A DNA stretch of 64,000 nt, taken from Vibrio zhanjiangensis (GTDB lineage Bacteria > Pseudomonadota > Gammaproteobacteria > Enterobacterales > Vibrionaceae). Positions 9,620 to 21,801 of this stretch are shown piece by piece. The stretch lies in NCBI RefSeq assembly GCF_030161235.1, contig NZ_BSPW01000036.1, positions 62,001 to 126,000 on the forward strand, read 5' to 3'. Each line of letters opens with the position of its first letter. Position 1 is the stretch's first letter. The notes below the pieces were generated by a model. It was not told the origin of the DNA and did not search any database. It was given only the letters and a program-made list of their open reading frames with translations. The position numbers were made by a program, and so were the translations under genes.

Positions 9620-10879
9620 ATGGATATCCTTGCGAACTACGGTACTGTCCTGATTATTATTGCAGCCGCTTTTGGATTTATGATGGCAATTGGTATTGGT
9701 GCAAACGATGTGGCCAATGCAATGGGAACATCGGTAGGTTCTAAAGCATTAACCGTAAAACAAGCGATCCTTATCGCAATGGTCTTTGAGTTTGCAGGGG
9801 CTTACCTTGCAGGTGGTGAAGTAACAGACACAATTCGCAAAGGTGTAATCGAAACATCACTCTTTGCAAGCCAACCGGATGTGTTAGTATTTGGTATGAT
9901 GTCCGCTCTACTTGCCGCCGGCTCATGGCTACTTCTCGCCTCCTACATGGGATGGCCAGTGTCCACGACTCACTCAATCATTGGTGCAATTATAGGCTTT
10001 GCCTGCGTATCCGTCGGCACTGAAGCCGTAGACTGGGGCTCAGTCAAAGGTATTGTAGGCAGCTGGATTATTACCCCTGTGATCTCAGGCTTTTTTGCCT
10101 ACGTCATTTTTGTTAGTGCACAGCGGCTCATTTTTGATACCGAAAAGCCATTATTTAATGCCAAACGCTTCGTTCCCGTTTATATGTTCATCACTACCAT
10201 GGTGATTGCACTGGTTACGATAAAAAAGGGCTTAAAGCACGTAGGTCTTCACCTAACTAACGGTGAAGCTTGGGTATGTTCAGCAATCATTTCAGCAATC
10301 GTGATGATTGGTGGATACTTGTACATCCAGAAGAAGTTCTCTAGCCGTGAAGACGACCATGGCTTTGCTGGTGTAGAAGGTATCTTCAGCATCCTGATGG
10401 TCATTACCGCCTGTGCGATGGCTTTTGCACATGGCTCCAATGATGTTGCCAACGCAATTGGTCCTCTTTCAGCCGTTGCTTCAACAATCGAGCACATGGG
10501 TGAAGTGACAGATAAAAGCACCATCGCGTGGTGGATTTTGCCTTTAGGCGGTTTTGGTATCGTGGTGGGATTAGCCACACTTGGACATAAAGTGATGGCA
10601 ACTGTTGGAACCGGCATCACTGAACTTACACCAAGCCGTGGATTTGCCGCTCAGCTTGCAACAGCTTGTACCGTCGTGCTCGCTTCGGGAACAGGACTGC
10701 CAATTTCGACCACGCAAACACTTGTTGGTGCGGTACTTGGCGTTGGCTTTGCGCGTGGCATTGCAGCATTAAACTTGGGCGTTGTACGCAACATTGTGGC
10801 CTCATGGATAGTGACACTTCCCGCTGGCGCGCTACTTGCGGTTGTTTTCTTCTATGCCATTCAAGCGATGTTTGCTTAA
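9620..10879 (+). CDS. pitA: Low-affinity inorganic phosphate transporter (Pit family)
   Basis: 419-residue multi-pass membrane protein with about ten hydrophobic segments. The two inverted repeats each carry the family signature: IGANDVANAMGTSVG near residue 26 and AHGSNDVANAIGPLSAV near residue 270, plus the paired PVSTTHSIIGA and PISTTQTLVGAVLG motifs. It imports phosphate (as a metal-phosphate complex) with protons. The central cytoplasmic loop is short, unlike the long loop of E. coli PitA. It follows the DUF47 gene and ends before an intrinsic terminator, so the two likely form one transcription unit. Confidence 0.95.
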   Translation: MDILANYGTVLIIIAAAFGFMMAIGIGANDVANAMGTSVGSKALTVKQAILIAMVFEFAGAYLAGGEVTDTIRKGVIETSLFASQPDVLVFGMMSALLAAGSWLLLASYMGWPVSTTHSIIGAIIGFACVSVGTEAVDWGSVKGIVGSWIITPVISGFFAYVIFVSAQRLIFDTEKPLFNAKRFVPVYMFITTMVIALVTIKKGLKHVGLHLTNGEAWVCSAIISAIVMIGGYLYIQKKFSSREDDHGFAGVEGIFSILMVITACAMAFAHGSNDVANAIGPLSAVASTIEHMGEVTDKSTIAWWILPLGGFGIVVGLATLGHKVMATVGTGITELTPSRGFAAQLATACTVVLASGTGLPISTTQTLVGAVLGVGFARGIAALNLGVVRNIVASWIVTLPAGALLAVVFFYAIQAMFA

Positions 10880-10934
10880 TCAATAAGGTCAAAGAGGTGT
10901 TAACTCACTGTCATTATTGATTCAAATCCACAGA

Positions 10935-10960
10935 AAGGGAGGTTTAGCCTCCCTTCTTTG
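10935..10960 (+). terminator. Intrinsic terminator after pitA
   Basis: AAGGGAGG pairs with CCTCCCTT across a TTTAG loop, followed by CTTTG. It ends the DUF47-pitA unit. Confidence 0.75.
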
Positions 10961-11047
10961 TTGCAGTAGCATCTGAAACTACTTACTATTTGGTATTAGG
11001 GTTTGTGAGCCCAGCAAGTGATAGAAAAGACTGTTAAAGGATTGATC

Positions 11048-11659
11048 GTGAAAAAACTGGTTTGCTTGGTTTTAGCTTCAATATTGGTCGCACCAGCGGC
11101 TTTTGCTCAAAACCGTTATATCGCAGATAACTTATTTACTTATATGCACTCAGGTCCGAGTAACCAATTCCGCATTATCGGCAGTGTCGATGCGGGTGAT
11201 AAGGTGACTTACCTAACTGCAAACAAAGAAACAGGGTACACTGAAATCCAAGACAGTAAAGGTCGTAAAGGCTGGGTTGAAAGTCGGTTCGTTACTACCC
11301 GTGAGAGTATGGCATTACGTTTGCCCAAACTTGAAAAAGAGCTTGCGGATGTGAAAGCGAAACTCGCGAATGCACGTTCCAATGCCGATCAAGAAAAAGC
11401 GGGGCTAGCGGACTCTTTGGAAACAAGAAATCGCCAAATCGCCGATCTAGAGAAAAGTTATGGTGAAATCAGCCAACAACTTACGGCATCACAGGAAGAA
11501 GTGCGTAACCTGAGAGCCAAGCTTGATACTCAAAAAGATGATCTGCTACTTAAATACTTTATGTATGGCGGTGGTGTCGCAGGGATTGGATTATTGTTTG
11601 GGCTAGTTCTGCCCCATATTATCCCGCGAAGGAGACGTTCACCCTCTGGCTGGGCATAA
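11048..11659 (+). CDS. ygiM: SH3-domain membrane protein YgiM (TIGR04211 family)
   Basis: Order: signal peptide (about 20 residues ending APAAFA), bacterial SH3 domain (about 25-88, including YMHSGPSNQFRIIGSV), a coiled coil (about 95-165), and a C-terminal membrane segment FMYGGGVAGIGLLFGLVLP with a basic tail (RRRR). E. coli YgiM has the same order and the same C-terminal helix. The GTG at 11048 is preferred over the ATG at 11018 because AAAGGA lies 7 nt before it and the signal peptide then starts at residue 1. Function is unknown, probably envelope-associated. The neighbour set (ygiF, cca) matches E. coli. Confidence 0.88.
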   Translation: MKKLVCLVLASILVAPAAFAQNRYIADNLFTYMHSGPSNQFRIIGSVDAGDKVTYLTANKETGYTEIQDSKGRKGWVESRFVTTRESMALRLPKLEKELADVKAKLANARSNADQEKAGLADSLETRNRQIADLEKSYGEISQQLTASQEEVRNLRAKLDTQKDDLLLKYFMYGGGVAGIGLLFGLVLPHIIPRRRRSPSGWA

Positions 11660-11682
11660 CTCTCCGTATCAATAAAAATTTG

Positions 11683-11708
11683 AAAAGGTCGCACATCGCG
11701 ACCTTTTT
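11683..11708. terminator. Bidirectional terminator between ygiM and exeB
   Basis: AAAAGGTCGC pairs with GCGACCTTTT over a 5-nt loop, with T-run tails on both strands, between two converging genes. Confidence 0.85.
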
Positions 11709-12463
11709 TATCCCTGCCAATCATACAGTGCCGGTACTTGAATTTCAGTACCATTGAAAGATATTATGCTGTGCTGTGAGTCAATGTGCTGCAACTGAAT
11801 GTTATCGTTGATCCAGTCTCCCTCTCTATATTCAGTGCCATTCACTTTAACCCAACGCTTGTTTGGATTGCTTGAATAAACGTGAGTTTGAAAGTTAAGA
11901 GGAGGAAGCTTACCCTGCCATTCTCGAGCATTTAGAGCAAGATCAGATGAATTGCTTTGATTAAAATCGTCGCGATTTTCAAGTGCAGACTCCACGCGTA
12001 GCGCAAGTTCAGGGGGTAATCCTGACAAGTCTAGATCCTCTAACAAGGTATCATTCTCTGTGCTTGTTGCCACCTTTTCTTCTTGAGAAGACGAAGCAAG
12101 ATTAGACCTAGGTGTCTGCTCAGATAACTGAGGAGAAGCACTTAACAAAGGTAACAACGCTGAACTCTCTCTAAGAGCACCAAATGAAGGGTAAACCAGC
12201 GTTTGATACTGAAAAGGCATATGTTGAACTTGTGATTTAGGCTGATTGGAAGTCTGCCATACTGCCAATTGGTCAGCATAGTTTTGGTAAATGCCCAACA
12301 CACCGCTAGCCAAGGCAGGAGCACCAATGAGAGTGGCAAGTAACCAACTTGGTATCGTGCGAGTTTTTGATGTATCAATAGTCGCTTGACCTGAGTCAAA
12401 CATCTTAAATGTCTGATGATGTTGCTCTGAATGCTCTAGAGCCTGCAATACTTTTGACATCAT
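11708..12463 (-). CDS. exeB: Type II secretion assembly protein ExeB/GspB
   Basis: About 251 residues. A short cytoplasmic N-terminus (MSKVLQALEHSE) precedes one membrane helix (about 39-60), a Ser/Gln/Glu-rich periplasmic linker, and the C-terminal T2SSB domain (WQGKLPPLNFQTHVYSS... ending VPALYDWQG). With ExeA it helps the secretin ExeD cross peptidoglycan and assemble in the outer membrane. The start codon overlaps the exeA stop by 4 bp, so the two are translationally coupled. Two tandem ATGs give a one-residue uncertainty in the start. Confidence 0.87.
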   Translation of the reverse strand: MMSKVLQALEHSEQHHQTFKMFDSGQATIDTSKTRTIPSWLLATLIGAPALASGVLGIYQNYADQLAVWQTSNQPKSQVQHMPFQYQTLVYPSFGALRESSALLPLLSASPQLSEQTPRSNLASSSQEEKVATSTENDTLLEDLDLSGLPPELALRVESALENRDDFNQSNSSDLALNAREWQGKLPPLNFQTHVYSSNPNKRWVKVNGTEYREGDWINDNIQLQHIDSQHSIISFNGTEIQVPALYDWQG

Positions 12464-14058
12464 ACTTCCCCTTCGAAGTTACTCAGTGACGGAGCCTTAT
12501 CCTGAGATAGCTTTTCTAAACGCTGTAAGGTTTGATTTCCTGCGATACCGTCGACATGTAAACCTTGCCACTGCTGGAACAACTTAACCTTGCGAATGAG
12601 TTCATTATCGTAGAAATCGTTATCTGTTTCAGATTCGCCCAAAACTTTTGATAGTCGTCGGTTTAATTCATAAATTGCAGGCCCTGACATCTTAGGTTTC
12701 AGTGTCTGATGCCAATAGCCTTGCCAAATTTGATGGTAGTCGCCACTCCATAACGCTCTAAGTTTATCAATGGGCATCTGTACCCTTTGATCTGCAATCA
12801 ATAGCTGCGCAGTTTCATCACCTAACTGATACAAAACCGCATAGCTTTGCTGCCCTTCACTGTTTAAGGTTAGTAGTACGGGAACATTTGCTTTTCTCAA
12901 TTCTGGCAATGTACCTCGAGACTTAATACAGCGAAATACGCTCTCATCACCCTGCCGACATAATCTCTCTACAACAGAGGCCTTAATGCCCCACACTTGA
13001 TAAAGGTCTTCCATTGCTTGCTGAAAGTTATTTGACTGTGACAAAGTCCTTTGTAATTGAGGAGGAAAAACTTCTTCTTCAACCATAGTGACAGGTTGAG
13101 GTGGATAGAGTTGAGTAATATGCTGGCGAATTTGGTTCTCTGCGAGTTTCGGAGCTCCCCAATAGCTGATTAACGCGAGTAACACACTAAGAGCACTGAC
13201 CTTCAACCAACTCAAACTGCGAGAAACTGGCTCTACAGGCTGATAGGTGGTTTGGAAACTCATGATCTCATGACAAGCAGCTTCTACACTAGCATGAGTT
13301 GGAACCGACTCACCAAGGCTATACGCTCGCTTTAATGCGGTATCACAAATCAGGTTGATGAGACGTGGAATTCCCAAGGAATACTCAGATATCAGTTTTA
13401 ACGATTTAGATGAGAACAAGTCGCTAGCTCCACCAGCTAACTCTAGACGATGACGAATATAAAGTGTGGCTTCCTTGACATCTAAAGGTAGTAGGTGATA
13501 ACGACCGGTAATCCGCTGCGCCAATTGACGTAACTGGGGCATTTGTAATCTCTGCTGAAGTTCAGGTTGTCCAACCAGCAGCACTTTTAGCAACTTCTGG
13601 TTGTCCGTTTCAAGATTGGTCAATAACCTCAATTGCTCAAGAACATCAGCAGAGAGGTGTTGCGCTTCGTCGATCACCAATAACGTTTGAATGCCATTTG
13701 CATAGCTACTGAGCAAGAATTCGTGAATCGCTTGATTACATTGCTTGAGTGTCGCCCCTGACGGATAATTAATAGAAAATTCGTCGCAGATCGCTTCTAG
13801 CAACTCTATGCTTGAGAATGTGGGGTTAAGGATTAAACCCGATTGAGTATCATTGCCCAAAGATTTGAGCAATGCCCTCACTAAAGTGGTTTTTCCTGTA
13901 CCAACTTCACCTGACAACATGGCAAAACCACCCCCTTCCCCAAGCCCGGCCTGCAAACGAAACAAGGCTTCTTTGTGTCGCTGGCTTTGAAAGAGAAAAC
14001 GAGAGTTTGGCACTATTGAAAAAGGTAACTCGGTGAATCCAAAATATTTCTTATACAT
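12460..14058 (-). CDS. exeA: Type II secretion ATPase ExeA/GspA
   Basis: Order: AAA+ ATPase domain (about 1-270) with Walker A GEVGTGKTT near residue 48 and Walker B LLVIDEAQHL near 118; a membrane helix (about 290-308); a periplasmic C39-peptidase-like segment; and a C-terminal peptidoglycan-binding domain (about 445-530, HVDGIAGNQTLQRL). It uses ATP to remodel peptidoglycan so that the type II secretin can assemble. The ATG at 14058 (MYKKYFGFTELPFS) is chosen because ExeA proteins begin this way and it keeps the gene clear of the divergent cca start; a longer reading to 14154 is unlikely. Confidence 0.9.
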   Translation of the reverse strand: MYKKYFGFTELPFSIVPNSRFLFQSQRHKEALFRLQAGLGEGGGFAMLSGEVGTGKTTLVRALLKSLGNDTQSGLILNPTFSSIELLEAICDEFSINYPSGATLKQCNQAIHEFLLSSYANGIQTLLVIDEAQHLSADVLEQLRLLTNLETDNQKLLKVLLVGQPELQQRLQMPQLRQLAQRITGRYHLLPLDVKEATLYIRHRLELAGGASDLFSSKSLKLISEYSLGIPRLINLICDTALKRAYSLGESVPTHASVEAACHEIMSFQTTYQPVEPVSRSLSWLKVSALSVLLALISYWGAPKLAENQIRQHITQLYPPQPVTMVEEEVFPPQLQRTLSQSNNFQQAMEDLYQVWGIKASVVERLCRQGDESVFRCIKSRGTLPELRKANVPVLLTLNSEGQQSYAVLYQLGDETAQLLIADQRVQMPIDKLRALWSGDYHQIWQGYWHQTLKPKMSGPAIYELNRRLSKVLGESETDNDFYDNELIRKVKLFQQWQGLHVDGIAGNQTLQRLEKLSQDKAPSLSNFEGEV

Positions 14059-14148
14059 GTCTCTCGTCTCTGGGAATTTACTGATAAGAAAAGTAACATT
14101 GCTAGCACCAATAGCCAATGCAAATATCTGAATATAAGAGGGACATCT

Positions 14149-15381
14149 GTGCAAATACTCCTAGTTGGTGGCGCTGTGCGCGATAAACTACTTAATATTG
14201 ATGTACATGACCAAGATTGGGTTGTTGTCGGAGCAACTCCTGAGTGCTTACTCGAAAAGGGCTTTACTGCTGTCGGCAAAGATTTTCCCGTCTTTCTGCA
14301 TCCCGAGACCAAGCAAGAATATGCTTTGGCGAGAACAGAGAGAAAAACAGGAACCGGTTACAAAGGGTTTGACTGTTATTTCTCACCCGATGTTACCATC
14401 GAAGAAGACCTACTTCGTCGCGACCTTACCATCAATGCAATGGCTCAAGATGATACAGGTAAACTAATCGACCCTTATGGTGGTCAACTCGATCTAAACA
14501 ATCGTATCTTAAGACATGTTTCTCATGCTTTTGTTGAAGATCCTTTGCGTGTTCTCAGAGTTGCTCGCTTTGCCGCTAAATTACATCATCTTAGCTTTAC
14601 TATTGCCGATGAAACGCTCGATTTGATGAAAGCGATCGTTGCCTCTAGAGAACTTGAACATTTAACAGCCGAACGTATTTGGCAAGAATGGTACAAATCT
14701 CTGTCGACTCAAGATCCACAAATCTTTTTATCAGTACTTCGTGATTGTGGAGCACTTAACGTTATTCTTCCAGAACTCGATAGCCTATTTGGTGTCCCCC
14801 AACCAGAAAAATGGCATCCTGAAATAGATACAGGGATTCATAACTTACTGGTTGCCAAACAAGCAGCAAGATTGACCCCCTCAACCAAAATTCGTTTCGC
14901 CGCACAAATGCATGATTTGGGTAAGGGTATCACGCCAAAACATGAGTGGCCCAGTCACAAAAAGCACTGCCATACAGGGCAAGCAATTATTAACACTTTG
15001 TGTGACAGAATACGAGTACCAAATGACTATCGAGAGCTAGCATTAATCGTCTGTCAACAGCATTCAAATGTTCATCGCGCAGCGGAATTGAGGCCCGAAA
15101 CTTTGCTCAAGGTACTCAACAGTTTTGATGTTTGGCGTAAACCAGAAAGACTCGAACAAGTACTTATTGCTTGTATGGCAGACAGCCGTGGGCGAACTGG
15201 ATATGAAGATATCGACTACCCTCAAAAAGCAATTTTTGAGCAAGCCTATAATGCGGCTTTGTCTGTCAATGCTCAGCAGGTTATCAAAGATGGCTACCAA
15301 GGGGCTGCAATTCGAGAAGAAATGGAAAAACGAAAAATAGCAGCGATAAAAAATGGCATACGACCCAATAGGGATTTTTAA
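14149..15381 (+). CDS. cca: Multifunctional CCA-adding tRNA nucleotidyltransferase
   Basis: 410-residue class II enzyme that builds or repairs the CCA end of tRNA. Visible: GGAVRD at residues 7-12, the D-x-D metal site in DVHDQDWVVVG near residue 20, the RRDLTINAMA motif, and the RILR/ EDPLRVLRVARFAA neck. A C-terminal HD domain (HDLGKG near residue 255) marks the gammaproteobacterial form with phosphatase and phosphodiesterase activity. It starts with GTG, preceded by AAGAGGG. It is divergent from exeA and in E. coli neighbours ygiM as here. Confidence 0.95.
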   Translation: MQILLVGGAVRDKLLNIDVHDQDWVVVGATPECLLEKGFTAVGKDFPVFLHPETKQEYALARTERKTGTGYKGFDCYFSPDVTIEEDLLRRDLTINAMAQDDTGKLIDPYGGQLDLNNRILRHVSHAFVEDPLRVLRVARFAAKLHHLSFTIADETLDLMKAIVASRELEHLTAERIWQEWYKSLSTQDPQIFLSVLRDCGALNVILPELDSLFGVPQPEKWHPEIDTGIHNLLVAKQAARLTPSTKIRFAAQMHDLGKGITPKHEWPSHKKHCHTGQAIINTLCDRIRVPNDYRELALIVCQQHSNVHRAAELRPETLLKVLNSFDVWRKPERLEQVLIACMADSRGRTGYEDIDYPQKAIFEQAYNAALSVNAQQVIKDGYQGAAIREEMEKRKIAAIKNGIRPNRDF

Positions 15382-15411
15382 GCTTTAAAAAAGTCTTATC
15401 TAAAAAGCGAA

Positions 15412-15440
15412 TAAAAAATCGCCGCCAAATTTGGCGGCGA
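15412..15440 (-). terminator. Intrinsic terminator of eno
   Basis: A perfect 22-bp palindrome (TCGCCGCC AAATTT GGCGGCGA) is followed on the minus strand by a run of T, 30-60 bp past the eno stop codon. The plus-strand side lacks a good T-run, so it probably serves eno rather than cca. Confidence 0.8.
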
Positions 15441-15471
15441 CTTCTACTAAAGTTTACTAAAAATCAATCAA

Positions 15472-18589
<3,118 letters not shown>

Positions 18590-18620
18590 CAGTAGTTTTT
18601 TATTTTTTGCTTCAAATCAA

Positions 18621-18649
18621 ATTAGAATAGTTCAATTTTAGATAGTCAA
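18621..18649 (-). promoter_or_regulatory. Sigma-70 promoter upstream of pyrG
   Basis: On the minus strand a TTGACT -35 (18649-18644) and TCTAAT -10 (18626-18621) are separated by 17 bp. It starts just past the mazG stop codon, so pyrG-eno can be transcribed separately from mazG. Confidence 0.5.
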
Positions 18650-18651
18650 CA

Positions 18652-19446
18652 CTAGGGTTCTTGTCGCTTCACTTGATTCCAAAACTGATCGAGCTGCTCT
18701 AAATCAAAATCTTTCAACTGCTTACCTTGTGTTGCAACAATCGACTCAACCCCTTTAAACCGGCGTATAAATTTATGATTGGCTTTGCTCAACGCTGATT
18801 CTGGGTCCTGACCTAGGTGGCGACTTAAATTGACCGTCGCAAATAGCAAGTCCCCCAACTCCAACTCGAGTTTTTCTTCATTTGGTGACACTTGGAGTGC
18901 TTCATCCATCACTTCATCAATTTCTTCACGAACCTTATCCACCACCGGCCCCAAAGAATCCCAATCAAATCCATAGCGAGCACATTTTTTTTGAATTTTA
19001 TTGGCCCGAGCTAAGGCTGGTAATGCACTTGGAACCGATTCCAAAATACTGGATTCAGAGCTCCCTTGCAGGGCTTTCTCTCTCACCTTTTCCGCTTCCC
19101 AAGCGTCAGACATCTCATCTTGATTGGCAAATTCCACATCGGAAAACACATGAGGATGGCGACGAGTCAATTTTTGGTTTATGCCATCAACCACATCGGA
19201 GAATTCAAACATCCCCTGCTCTTTGGCCAGTTGGCTGTAGAAAATCACCTGAAACAGCAGATCCCCCAACTCTTCTTGCAGGTTACGCCAGTCTCGCTGG
19301 TGAATAGCATCAACAACCTCATAAGTTTCTTCTATGGTATGAGGCACAATAGTGTCAAAGGTTTGTTGCAAATCCCACGGACATCCTTCTTGAGGGTCAC
19401 GTAGTTTTGTCATTATTTGTTCTAATTCTTCAATCGGATGACTCAT
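18652..19446 (-). CDS. mazG: Nucleoside triphosphate pyrophosphohydrolase MazG
   Basis: 264-residue cytoplasmic house-cleaning enzyme that hydrolyses NTPs and dNTPs to monophosphates. Two tandem MazG all-alpha folds are visible, each with the E-x2-E...E-x2-D metal signature: [20 protein letters not shown] near residues 36-68, and [25 protein letters not shown] near 170-200. TAGGAG precedes the ATG. It sits downstream of relA as in E. coli (relA-mazG); in E. coli MazG affects cellular ppGpp. Confidence 0.95.
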   Translation of the reverse strand: MSHPIEELEQIMTKLRDPQEGCPWDLQQTFDTIVPHTIEETYEVVDAIHQRDWRNLQEELGDLLFQVIFYSQLAKEQGMFEFSDVVDGINQKLTRRHPHVFSDVEFANQDEMSDAWEAEKVREKALQGSSESSILESVPSALPALARANKIQKKCARYGFDWDSLGPVVDKVREEIDEVMDEALQVSPNEEKLELELGDLLFATVNLSRHLGQDPESALSKANHKFIRRFKGVESIVATQGKQLKDFDLEQLDQFWNQVKRQEP

Positions 19447-19460
19447 TATTGCGCTCCTAT

Positions 19461-19494
19461 AAAAACAAAAGGCGAGTGGAATACACCACTCACC
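19461..19494 (-). terminator. Intrinsic terminator of relA
   Basis: Minus-strand GGTGAGTGG pairs with CCACTCGCC (one mismatch) and is followed by TTTTGTTTTT, in the short gap between relA and mazG. Confidence 0.6.
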
Positions 19495-19515
19495 CTAGAT
19501 TAAATTGAGAATTGA

Positions 19516-21735
19516 CTACCCCAATCTCTTAACCGACACCACGTCTTTTATTTGTTCCACTCGTTTAGATAAACGTGATAACACCTCAACATTGCTCACT
19601 TCAAGGTCAAAATCCATGATGGATAGCTGGCTGCGATAATCCACTCTATTTTTCATGCTGGTGACTTTTATTTTTTCGTTAGCAAACAATGTGGTGATGT
19701 CTTTTAGCAATCCACTGCGCTCCATCGCCTCAACACGAACAGTGAGGATATAAGAGCCAACATAGCCACTTCCCCAAACGGTATCGATAATTCTTTCCGG
19801 AATATGAAGGCGAAGCTCTTCAAGTTGTTCACAATCTGCGCGATGAACTGAAATTCCACGCCCTTGGGTAATATAACCTGCAATATTATCACCAGGAATA
19901 GGCTGGCAGCAGCGTGCTAAATGTGTCATCAGGTTATCAACACCTTCCACAACCACGGCATCTTTTTGAGGGCGACTCATGGCTGGCGCTTTGTTTTCCG
20001 CCTCTTGAAGTTTTTCAAGCGCTTGCTGATCTTCCTCTTCAGCCGTGGGTTTATTAACCAAGGCATTAATATGATTAATAATCTGGTTGATACGCAAGTC
20101 ACCACTACCCACCCCAACATAAAGCTCATCAGCACTGTTAACATTGAATCGCTTAAGGGCATAGCGCTCAGCATCTTTTAGCGTTGCACCAATTTTATGT
20201 AACTCAGTTTCAAGGATCTCACGGCCCGCCTCTAAGTTTTTCTCTCGAGATTGTTTGCGAAACCAAGCATTAATCTTCGCTCGTGCTCGCCCTGAAGTCA
20301 CAAACCCCATCGATGGATTTAGCCAGTCACGAGATGGGTTTGGTTCCTTAGAGGTTATAATTTCAACTTGATCGCCCATAGCCAACTTATGAGTGAATGG
20401 AACAATTCGTCCCGCCACTTTAGCACCAATGCAGCGATGACCTACTTCAGAGTGAATATGGTAGGCAAAGTCAAGCGGCGTTGCACCCATTGGCAAATCA
20501 ACCACATCACCACGAGGGGTGAAGGCATAGACACGATCATCAAAAACTTGACTACGAACCTCATCGAGCATCTCACCAGAATCTGACATTTCTTCTTGCC
20601 AGTCGAGCAGCTTACGCAGCCAAGTGATTTTTTCATCATAACCACTGCGCCCACCGCCACCTTCTTTGTACTTCCAATGAGCCGCCACGCCAAGTTCCGA
20701 ATCTTCATGCATGTCTTTAGTACGAATCTGGATTTCGATGGTTTTGCCTTCAGGTCCAAGAATGACTGTATGTATCGATTGATAACCATTTGGTTTGGGA
20801 TTGGCTACGTAATCATCAAATTCGCTAGGTAAGTGTTTATATTTGGTATGAACAACACCTAATGCTGCATAACAATCTTGCAGTTTATCTGCGATGATAC
20901 GCACTGCTCTAACATCAAACAATTCATCAAATGCCAAACTTTTTTTCTGCATTTTCCGCCAAATGCTATAGATGTGTTTAGGACGACCACTGACTTCAGC
21001 ATTTATCCCAGAGATCTCAATTTCCTTGGAAAGGTCATCGACAAAATCTTTAATATATTGTTCACGTACAATACGTCGCTCGGAGAGCTGCTTGGCTATC
21101 TGCTTGTAGGTTTCTGGTTGCTGATAACGAAATGCATAATCTTCAATTTCCCATTTGAGCTGGCCTATACCCAAACGGTTAGCAAGAGGTGCATATATAT
21201 TGGTACATTCCTTGGCTGCCGCACAACGAACTTCATCTGGCGCCTTTTTAACTTCAATCAGGTTAGAAATTCTTTCAGCCAGCTTAATAATAACGCAGCG
21301 AAAATCATCCACCATAGCCAACAACATTCGACGAACATTATCTACCTGAGTAGAAGCTGCACTCCCTTCGATTGTCACATTGAGTTGACCGAGCGCGGCC
21401 ATTTCTTCAACGCCATCGATCAATTTGACAGTTTCTTTGCCAAAATCATCTTCTAAAGCTTCACGGCCATAAGCACCACTTGATACCAACGGATATAATA
21501 AAGCAGCAACCAATGTTGCACGATCCATAGAAAGCGTGGTCAGGATTTCGATCATTTCACGGCCACGCCACAACAGCAAAGCCTTTTGTTCATTATCTGC
21601 CAAAATGGTTTCACAGTGGAGGTATACCTCCTTGAGACGTTTAGCCACCTTGGTATCTTGTTTTAAACTCGCGACCCAAATATCCAAATCAAATTCTTCA
21701 TCTTGATTCAAGTGCGCGCTTCGTACCGCAACCAT
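19516..21735 (-). CDS. relA: (p)ppGpp synthetase RelA
   Basis: 739-residue ribosome-associated stringent-response enzyme making pppGpp/ppGpp when uncharged tRNA occupies the A site. Order: degenerate HD hydrolase domain (about 20-190; the HD pair is lost, as in other RelA), synthetase domain with GRPKHIYSIWRKM near residue 245, TGS domain (about 405-465), a zinc-finger region CCQPIPGD near residue 610, and a C-terminal ACT domain (about 660-739). The lost HD residues separate it from the bifunctional SpoT. It lies between rlmD and mazG, as in E. coli. Confidence 0.97.
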   Translation of the reverse strand: MVAVRSAHLNQDEEFDLDIWVASLKQDTKVAKRLKEVYLHCETILADNEQKALLLWRGREMIEILTTLSMDRATLVAALLYPLVSSGAYGREALEDDFGKETVKLIDGVEEMAALGQLNVTIEGSAASTQVDNVRRMLLAMVDDFRCVIIKLAERISNLIEVKKAPDEVRCAAAKECTNIYAPLANRLGIGQLKWEIEDYAFRYQQPETYKQIAKQLSERRIVREQYIKDFVDDLSKEIEISGINAEVSGRPKHIYSIWRKMQKKSLAFDELFDVRAVRIIADKLQDCYAALGVVHTKYKHLPSEFDDYVANPKPNGYQSIHTVILGPEGKTIEIQIRTKDMHEDSELGVAAHWKYKEGGGGRSGYDEKITWLRKLLDWQEEMSDSGEMLDEVRSQVFDDRVYAFTPRGDVVDLPMGATPLDFAYHIHSEVGHRCIGAKVAGRIVPFTHKLAMGDQVEIITSKEPNPSRDWLNPSMGFVTSGRARAKINAWFRKQSREKNLEAGREILETELHKIGATLKDAERYALKRFNVNSADELYVGVGSGDLRINQIINHINALVNKPTAEEEDQQALEKLQEAENKAPAMSRPQKDAVVVEGVDNLMTHLARCCQPIPGDNIAGYITQGRGISVHRADCEQLEELRLHIPERIIDTVWGSGYVGSYILTVRVEAMERSGLLKDITTLFANEKIKVTSMKNRVDYRSQLSIMDFDLEVSNVEVLSRLSKRVEQIKDVVSVKRLG

Positions 21736-21801
21736 TATCTTTATCCTGTTTTACTTTCTATGTTCTTGAAGTAAGACTTCTTTAAACGAGGTAAGTTCTT
21801 A

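Noticed and set aside
10249..10620. A 123-residue open frame antisense to pitA
   Set aside because: It lies opposite a conserved membrane protein, where antisense frames often stay open by composition; there is no start signal.
20878..21456. A 192-residue open frame on the plus strand inside relA
   Set aside because: It is fully antisense to a conserved gene, has an odd composition (Cys/Phe/Ile-rich) and no ribosome site or family match.
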